This document shows, piece by piece, positions 58,341 through 64,000 of a DNA stretch of 64,000 nucleotides. A program made the position numbers and the translations under genes. The notes beneath the pieces were generated by a model. The model made no database searches. It was not told the DNA's origin and was given only the letters and a program-made list of their open reading frames with translations. The stretch's first letter is position 1. The number at the start of each line of letters is the position of its first letter. The stretch spans positions 10,932,984-10,996,983 of the forward strand of contig JAQFVV010006208.1 of the NCBI GenBank assembly GCA_028023455.1, in the 5' to 3' direction. The stretch is from Epiperipatus broadwayi (lineage: Eukaryota; Onychophora; Udeonychophora; Euonychophora; Peripatidae).

Positions 58341-61014
58341 TGAAACGGACAGATCGGAGAACCGATCTTCGTTTCAGGTGTTTTTATGTACGGTAATTCG
58401 AACCACTGTTCGCCCGCAGTGAGATTTTGTCTATTTTAATTTATAATAAAAATTAGTTATATATTTTATAGTTTATCAGTCAATGTGTAAAGAGGCCGTA
58501 TATAAATGTCGCAAACCATGAAATAATATTTGTGTGTGCGTGGTTTGCGAATTTATATCATTTAATTTAAAGTTTCAGTGCGGGCGTACTTGTTTTAAAT
58601 TTTAGTTTTAAAATTGTATAAAGTCGTCTAAAAATACTGATCAAAAATCACATTCCTTTGATCAGTGTTTTTAATTAAAATCTAATTGCACAAATGTTCA
58701 AAGCAATTAAGTTGTATTCAAAATTAGTAAGGAATTTTTATATGTAATTAATGTATCGATTTAAAAAAGGCATATTAAATTAAAAGATTGCTAAAAACAG
58801 ATAATTGATTGTTGGTCAAGCTGCATCGCTAGAGGCTAGAGAAAGTAGGCGGAGCCTAAAACAAAAACAAGTCGAAAAGGTCAGCAGTGGCTACTTTAGA
58901 GAAAAACTTACATTCTAACTTTGGTCGTGTTTGAGAGAGGTAGTCTCGAGACAACACAGCAGTTGAGTATAATTCAAACATTTTTATTAAGAAGTTTACC
59001 AGTGAATCGCAATGTTGATGGGCTAAGTGCCAGGAGCTGGTCCTTGCCCGCCAATATGGATCCTCGTGCCGCTGTTTGATCATGTTTCACGTAACTCACA
59101 ATTTCCAACTTCCAACCTCTAAATTAGCTATGCCTTACAAATAACTTTCAAAAATGCGCGCCTACGTTCATCACAAGCCAAGCTGGATGAAGAAAGAAGA
59201 GAACTTTGTTACACGAACTTTAACTTTCTTACGTGCTTAATATTATCAATCAAGTAAATCATATGTAAGTTTTTATATCATTTATAATGCTATTATTTAA
59301 CCTGTCAGTAAATTTTCTTTTCTTTTTAACCCTCTGCTCTAGTCTTTAGAAATAATTTATAACATTTGTAATTAATCGTAATAATCATTTAAATGAATGC
59401 ATTTATATTGTTTTGTGTGTTGCTTATTTCATGAACAAACATTGCCAATAGTAATATTTCCAACTATGTGTAATAATGATCAATTTAATTTAAAGGTAAT
59501 TTCGTTTTCTGAAATAAATATTCTTTCACATTCCGAGTTGATGAATGTTAAGTCACTTTATTAGTCTATGTTAATTTGTCCTATAATTGCAATCTAAGGT
59601 TTAATTTTAAATATATATGTTGGTTTCAAAGTGTTATATTAATGTTACGTATAATATGAGAAATAATTCACTGAATGATTTGATACTATCGCTACCGCCT
59701 GTCAACCCGAAGAGTTAGAGTTTCAGAGTAAATTTAACTAATTATTGTTTCACTGTCAGTTTAGGTCCGCTACGTTTTATTGGGGTAAGGATCTCAGCCT
59801 GTGGCGTAGAAACAGACAAATAGTTTCCAGGTTTTATATAATTTCTTTTAAAAAATCCGCTTCAAGTATTCGTCCTTCACGTCTGTGGCAATGCCTTCCC
59901 TTCGCTGAAGTTAGCGTCTCGCCATTCTACCATTGGGGAATGAAAGCAGTTTTTCTTTCCCGGTAATCTCTTGGATCACCGGGGTTCGAAATGATCCCGG
60001 CTGGTTGTCGTGTCCCGGAGCTACTTGGGGGCATTAAGCCTTGTCAAAGTACAAGCCGCCCGGTATTCCGTTAATGCACCGCAATTGATTACTGTAGGGC
60101 TCTTGAATATAGGCAACCACCAGTTCATATATTTTCCACGTCGTATTTATATAAAACCACCAGTTCATCTATCTTCCACGTCGTATTTATATAAAACCAC
60201 CAGTTCATCTATTTTCCACGTCGTATTTATATAAAACCACCAGTTCATCTATCTTCCACGTCGTATTTATATAAAACCACCAGTTCATCTATTTTCCACG
60301 TCGTATTTATATAAAACCACCAGTTCATCTATCTTCCACGTCGTATTTATATAAAACCACCAGTTCACCTATCTCTTATGTCGTATTTATATAAAACCAT
60401 CTCCACTGTTCGTCTACGTTCCGGCTCGAGCCTATTCAAATAAAATAAGTAAACAAAAAAAAATCTTTAGATAAATATTTTTTCCAATGCTCTAATACTC
60501 TGATTCTCTTAACCACCTGTCAATTATTTAACTACCCAGCTATTGGCATGAGTTTGTTCATTAAATAAAACGTTCACTAAAGACTAGTAGCCAAATACAA
60601 GAGGATTTATGAAGTCTTACCGTACTGTATAACACTATATTTATATGCTTTATATTTTGCTTATTAAACACTTTATTTAATCTTAATCTTTGTGTCCTCC
60701 ACCTTATTACTCTCTAAGTTTATTTAGCCACTTTCTGTCTGTATTGGCAACTTAAATATATACGTTACATAAATGACCGTTCCAATATCTATAGTCTAAT
60801 AAATCTATATATCATTAACTGTAAGAATTTAGTCCATGTTCTGAGCTGAGCTAGAAAAGGGATAACCCCGTGCTGTTATAAAGTCATCATCGGTTAGTCA
60901 TACCGGGGTTTGGGTTTGAATTCAGTTGGCGTTTTGGAAATTATTCTTAAACGTGGACTGGGTTTGAACTCGGGTACTGTGTATGATTAAGCGTGGTGGA
61001 TTTATACCGGTACA
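58341..61014 (+). repeat. Right LTR, 2674 bp
   Basis: Nearly the same as the left LTR at a constant offset of 5205 until the A-run near 60460, where it has three more A. It carries its own copy of the 40-bp array at 60116-60395 with the same unit order. Confidence 0.85.
60116..60395 (+). repeat. Seven 40-bp tandem repeats in the right LTR
   Basis: The same seven units in the same alternating order as 54911-55190, including the diverged last unit. The array was thus copied as a block at the latest insertion. Confidence 0.95.
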
Positions 61015-61018
61015 ATAT

Positions 61019-63571
61019 GCACACACTCCAATATAGTCTATTTTAAAAATAACGCACTGCAAATGATTGTTAGATTGTCGTTCGTAATTTTGTGTAAGGT
61101 TTAATAATCGTATTATTAGTATTTTGATCCTATTTACGTCATATTTTAAATTATAAAATCTAAAATAGTTTTATTTTAAATGTAAACATTTTGTTATTAT
61201 TTAGGTCAGATTTATGTAATATTTAAATTATACAATCTAAAAGTTCTTTTATTTTTAACTGTAAACTTATTTTAAAAATAGATATTCCCCTGCTAATTAG
61301 AGTGCAAGTCATAGCGGGAGGGGGAAAAGATGACAGAGCTGAAAAGTATTCTTAAATTCATAATTATAAAAGGTTTGTTAAAAGCATTTTAAAAAGGTGG
61401 TCGGATTTAAATTTCAACATGTGCCACTAATGCATCCATGTCCTGAAGGGATATATAGCACAGACCCAAGAGACCGCTTAGCTGGATGGCACAATTGTTC
61501 AATGGATCCAAAAGATAAAAGAGAAAGGAATAAAAGCAACAAGCTGGTTATGTTAAGGGATTATTATCGTTGGTAATTCGTGTGGCTATCTAGTTTCAAA
61601 GTTATGCTGTTGCATTATTTCGCATCCAGATCCTAAGTTTAATCTAACAATGTGCGAGGAATAGGTGACTGCTGCGCTTCTCCGGACTGTGGCTATGGAA
61701 ATACGGAGCTTCCCATAAAAATATGAAATAAACCTGAACTTAAACTGCTGCCTATGTGTTTCTCCTAAATGTGAATGCTGTTAAACAAGGAACCTTGGAC
61801 TGTCCCATCAAATGTGCACACTTCAACTAGTCAATGGTAAAACGATACCCAAGATTAAAAGACTCTCCTTTGAACTCTAATTTTAAATTCCTATCATATG
61901 CTGTACCTTTTAAAGTTCGTCTCTTAACCTCAATGTAGTGTAATGTTAAAACTAAACTCTAGTCTTCATCTTATAGTTATGTGTAAAAGTAATATAATAT
62001 TTTTATAAATCTCATCGAAACCTATTCTTATTCTTCTACTTGGGTATCTCAAATTATTGATATTGTTTAGATATTATATTTCATGCCTACATGATTTCCG
62101 AGCTGATGTTTCCTACTCATTTAATTCCCAAAAGAGTTGCTACTCTTTTGCACGACTTTAGATTTGCCTAAAAGCCTTTTTTTTAATAAATGTTCAGCTC
62201 GGAAATTGTAAGTTATTTCTATATGTTTATTATGAAAGCGAGATCCTATACTCGTTGGTATAGGGTATTGGCCATTTAGCAATCATTTCATTTTAAATAG
62301 TATATTAAATAAGTTATATTCCAATCTAGAGTAGCATTATTATAAAAGGGGGTGGAGGTAGTAGACAGTTAATAATTTGTTTAGTCAATGTGGGGATTGG
62401 AAATAAATTTTCTATTTAAAAGCATAGATTAGCTAAAATGTTTTTTGCATTGAATGTGTGAACTGCATTGGTTTATAGATGCCTTAATTTTAAACCGCAG
62501 AAACGAAATAGCTGTTCTTCAAGTTCCCATAATAAACGGGCATAATGAAATGACCCCAATGGTAACTAACCTCATCACATGGTCGGGGATGGAAGGCTAA
62601 GACCTCACACCGATACCGCATTCGTGACAACTCCTAAGGGCTCCGGCCAGACATTTGGCCATCCCTCCCATCTCTAACGTTTCTCAGCAGTTATACTCAA
62701 AGAAAAGCCGAATCTCTTTAAGACTCGGCAGCATCTAAACCTATCGCAGGTCACTTTGTTTATATGAGTATGAATGTCTATGCTCGATCTATTTCCACTC
62801 CTCCACATTTGCTGCTCTAATAATAATTCGTTAATGCAGAATGCATATTAATAATAATAAAGTAAATAATGATTGCTGAGTTGGCAGATGCACTCCTCAT
62901 TATGACCTCGTAGTGTAATCTTGCAACATTCACAACTTAAATGTGAGGCATGAGATATGATTGAATTATGATACCCCAGTAGCTTTTTAATTACATGTAA
63001 CCTAATTTAGTTATTAAATATTTGTGTGTACTTATTTCCACATTTGCGTGTCTGCTTGATTTAATAATAATATTTAGTGTCTCATTTAATTATTGAAATC
63101 ACATTTAAGTGTATAGCAGTAGTCCTTAATACTGAAATAATCTAATTAGTCTCTTGTTTACCTGACCACCGGGCCTAGAAAGATATTTACTATTGTTATG
63201 GTATATGCGTTGTCATGTGGGTTTTGTTGTGAAATGAAATGACTATGTTCGAACACGGGGTCGTAGTCCCTGAACCCACCTATTGTGCTGCTCTTTGCAC
63301 ATGGTGGTGGAATTTTGCAACGTGTTAACAAGGCATACGAGTTCTTACCATTACATATCGTGTGATGGTGTTTGGACTTCAACGGTGCCATAACTCTTCA
63401 AATATGCATGTCAAAGTAATTAGCTTACAAATCATCTGACCTACTATTACCTCCTAACAATTGTAAACCTGTCACCACACTTCCCTACTCAATGTGGAAC
63501 CTTCAAAAAATTCAGAAAGGGTACATCCAAGCAAGATTTCGACCAGCTCACATTTGCACGAGAACATGTCT
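61019..63571 (-). other. Unassigned, partly GC-richer region
   Basis: 61430-61740 and 62520-62760 are less AT-rich than the surroundings (for example GGTCGGGGATGGAAGGC and GGGCTCCGGCCAG), but they contain no long frame or motif I recognise. They may be old transposon sequence. No Gly-X-Y collagen exon is visible. Confidence 0.35.
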
Positions 63572-63870
63572 GCGACAAATAAAATGGCTGACTGCAAAAC
63601 TGAACCATTCAAATTGTGCCAATTGGCATCCACAGAAGCAGGTATGGTGGCGTTTTACCGATTTATCATAGAATTAGTTTCTATAATTTAAGTCATTATT
63701 TACTAATGTAGTTTAATCCTATTACTAGATATTTATGGAAGTGACAAAAATAAGATCTTCATTCTCTCATTGTAAAATGCTTTAGATTGGCCATATAATT
63801 GAATTTAGGTATAAAGATAAGATAGCTGTTGTTATCTTTTCAAAGTCTCTATCTTGAGCTTTGGTTTGAG
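63572..63870 (+). mobile_element. Merlin-like N-terminal copy
   Basis: The frame starting near 63572 reads NKMADCKTEPFKLCQLASTE, then AGMVAFYRFI. It is similar to MADDGHSAL … PATEADMAVAFLQ at 41310 and LPATEEDAVNLFQKYG at 47773. About 100 bases downstream, CTTTAGATTGGCC … TTTAGGTATAAAGA … CAAAGTCTCTATCTTG resembles CTTTAGATTGGCTT … TTAAGTAAAGAG … AAAATCTCCGTCTTG at 31945-32020. It is probably another copy of the 31313-32302 element, cut by the window edge. Confidence 0.55.
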
Positions 63871-64000
63871 GGTTTTCTGCATACTTGATATAACATTGTA
63901 GACCTAGTAATATCACAAGACAGTGCATGTGTAGATGGTTGATTATTGTCTGATTAAAAATTACATTTATACTTTATGTTTGTCTTCAATATAATAATAT

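Larger units (their letters stand above)
53136..61014 (+). mobile_element. Young LTR element, 7.9 kb, very long LTRs, no visible pol
   Basis: Two direct repeats (53136-55806 and 58341-61014), each beginning TGAAACGG and ending CCGGTACA, enclose 2534 bases. The terminal TG…CA, a 4-bp flank match ATAT (53132-53135 and 61015-61018) and a tRNA-Lys-like primer site at 55820 fit an LTR retrotransposon. By eye the LTRs differ at three bases (T53292/C58497, T54443/C59648, A54559/G59764) and by three extra A in the right copy. That points to recent insertion. No protease, RT, RNase H or integrase motif is visible inside. It is therefore non-autonomous, resembling the large retrotransposon derivative class. 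Its orientation is opposite to the collagen gene. Confidence 0.85.

Noticed and set aside
53136-61014. Direct repeats as an assembly duplication
   Set aside because: Three substitutions and a 3-base difference between copies, TG…CA ends and a primer-site-like sequence argue for genuine LTRs.

Overview
Organism and overall picture. This is AT-rich animal nuclear DNA with no bacterial-type gene layout. The only host gene I can establish is on the minus strand: the 3' part of a multiplexin (collagen XV/XVIII-type) gene. Five exons with good splice sites are visible: one Gly-X-Y exon (43376-43476), the NC1 trimerization-domain exon (14075-14203), two short hinge exons (9325-9363 and 2663-2731) and the first endostatin exon (2346-2540). 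Every junction between them is phase 0. The rest of endostatin should lie left of base 1 and the rest of the collagen gene right of base 64000. A multiplexin implies a bilaterian. Very large introns packed with tRNA-derived SINEs, several LINE families, Merlin DNA transposons and palindromic repeats suggest a mollusc, possibly a cephalopod, but that is inference.

Layout. 1-14 kb: endostatin, hinge and trimerization exons separated by introns holding inverted-repeat (IR) families, a tRNA-Gly SINE with target-site duplications (TSDs), and LINE scraps. 14-43 kb: a single 29-kb intron. It carries a LINE-rich block (17.2-29.8 kb) with four related copies of a LINE whose best copy has an ORF1 with a coiled coil and an SGNH-hydrolase-like domain, an APE-type endonuclease, RT and a C-terminal CCHC knuckle. 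The same intron holds RTE-type 3' ends, a second LINE family (LINE-beta) and a TIR-bounded Merlin-like element. 43-64 kb: the intron upstream of the Gly-X-Y exon. It carries more palindromic elements, two Merlin transposase pseudogenes (one with a poly(A) tail) and a young 7.9-kb LTR element (53136-61014). That element has 2.67-kb LTRs, no visible pol, and one unrecognised open frame.

IR families, named here for reference. IR-A: 85-918. IR-B: tRNA-like promoter boxes; 983, 11898, 13545, 42738. IR-C: core CTGCAGTC; 7165, 11276, 14455, 30172, 44680, 45969. IR-D: core around AACCAGAGTAATC; 12288, 15755, 17693, 36206, 45305, 46594. IR-E: core around CATCAGTTGGTCCAG; 19114, 22386, 36125, 49226. 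IR-F: terminus TGTCATATCTGACC; 8165, perhaps 33602. Most occur as head-to-head inverted dimers. I found 11-14 bp duplications around seven insertions from four families (IR-B, C, D, E). That pattern resembles LINE-mediated retroposition more than cut-and-paste transposition and is the most interesting thing in the window, together with the LTR element. All similarities were judged by eye; no database search was run.
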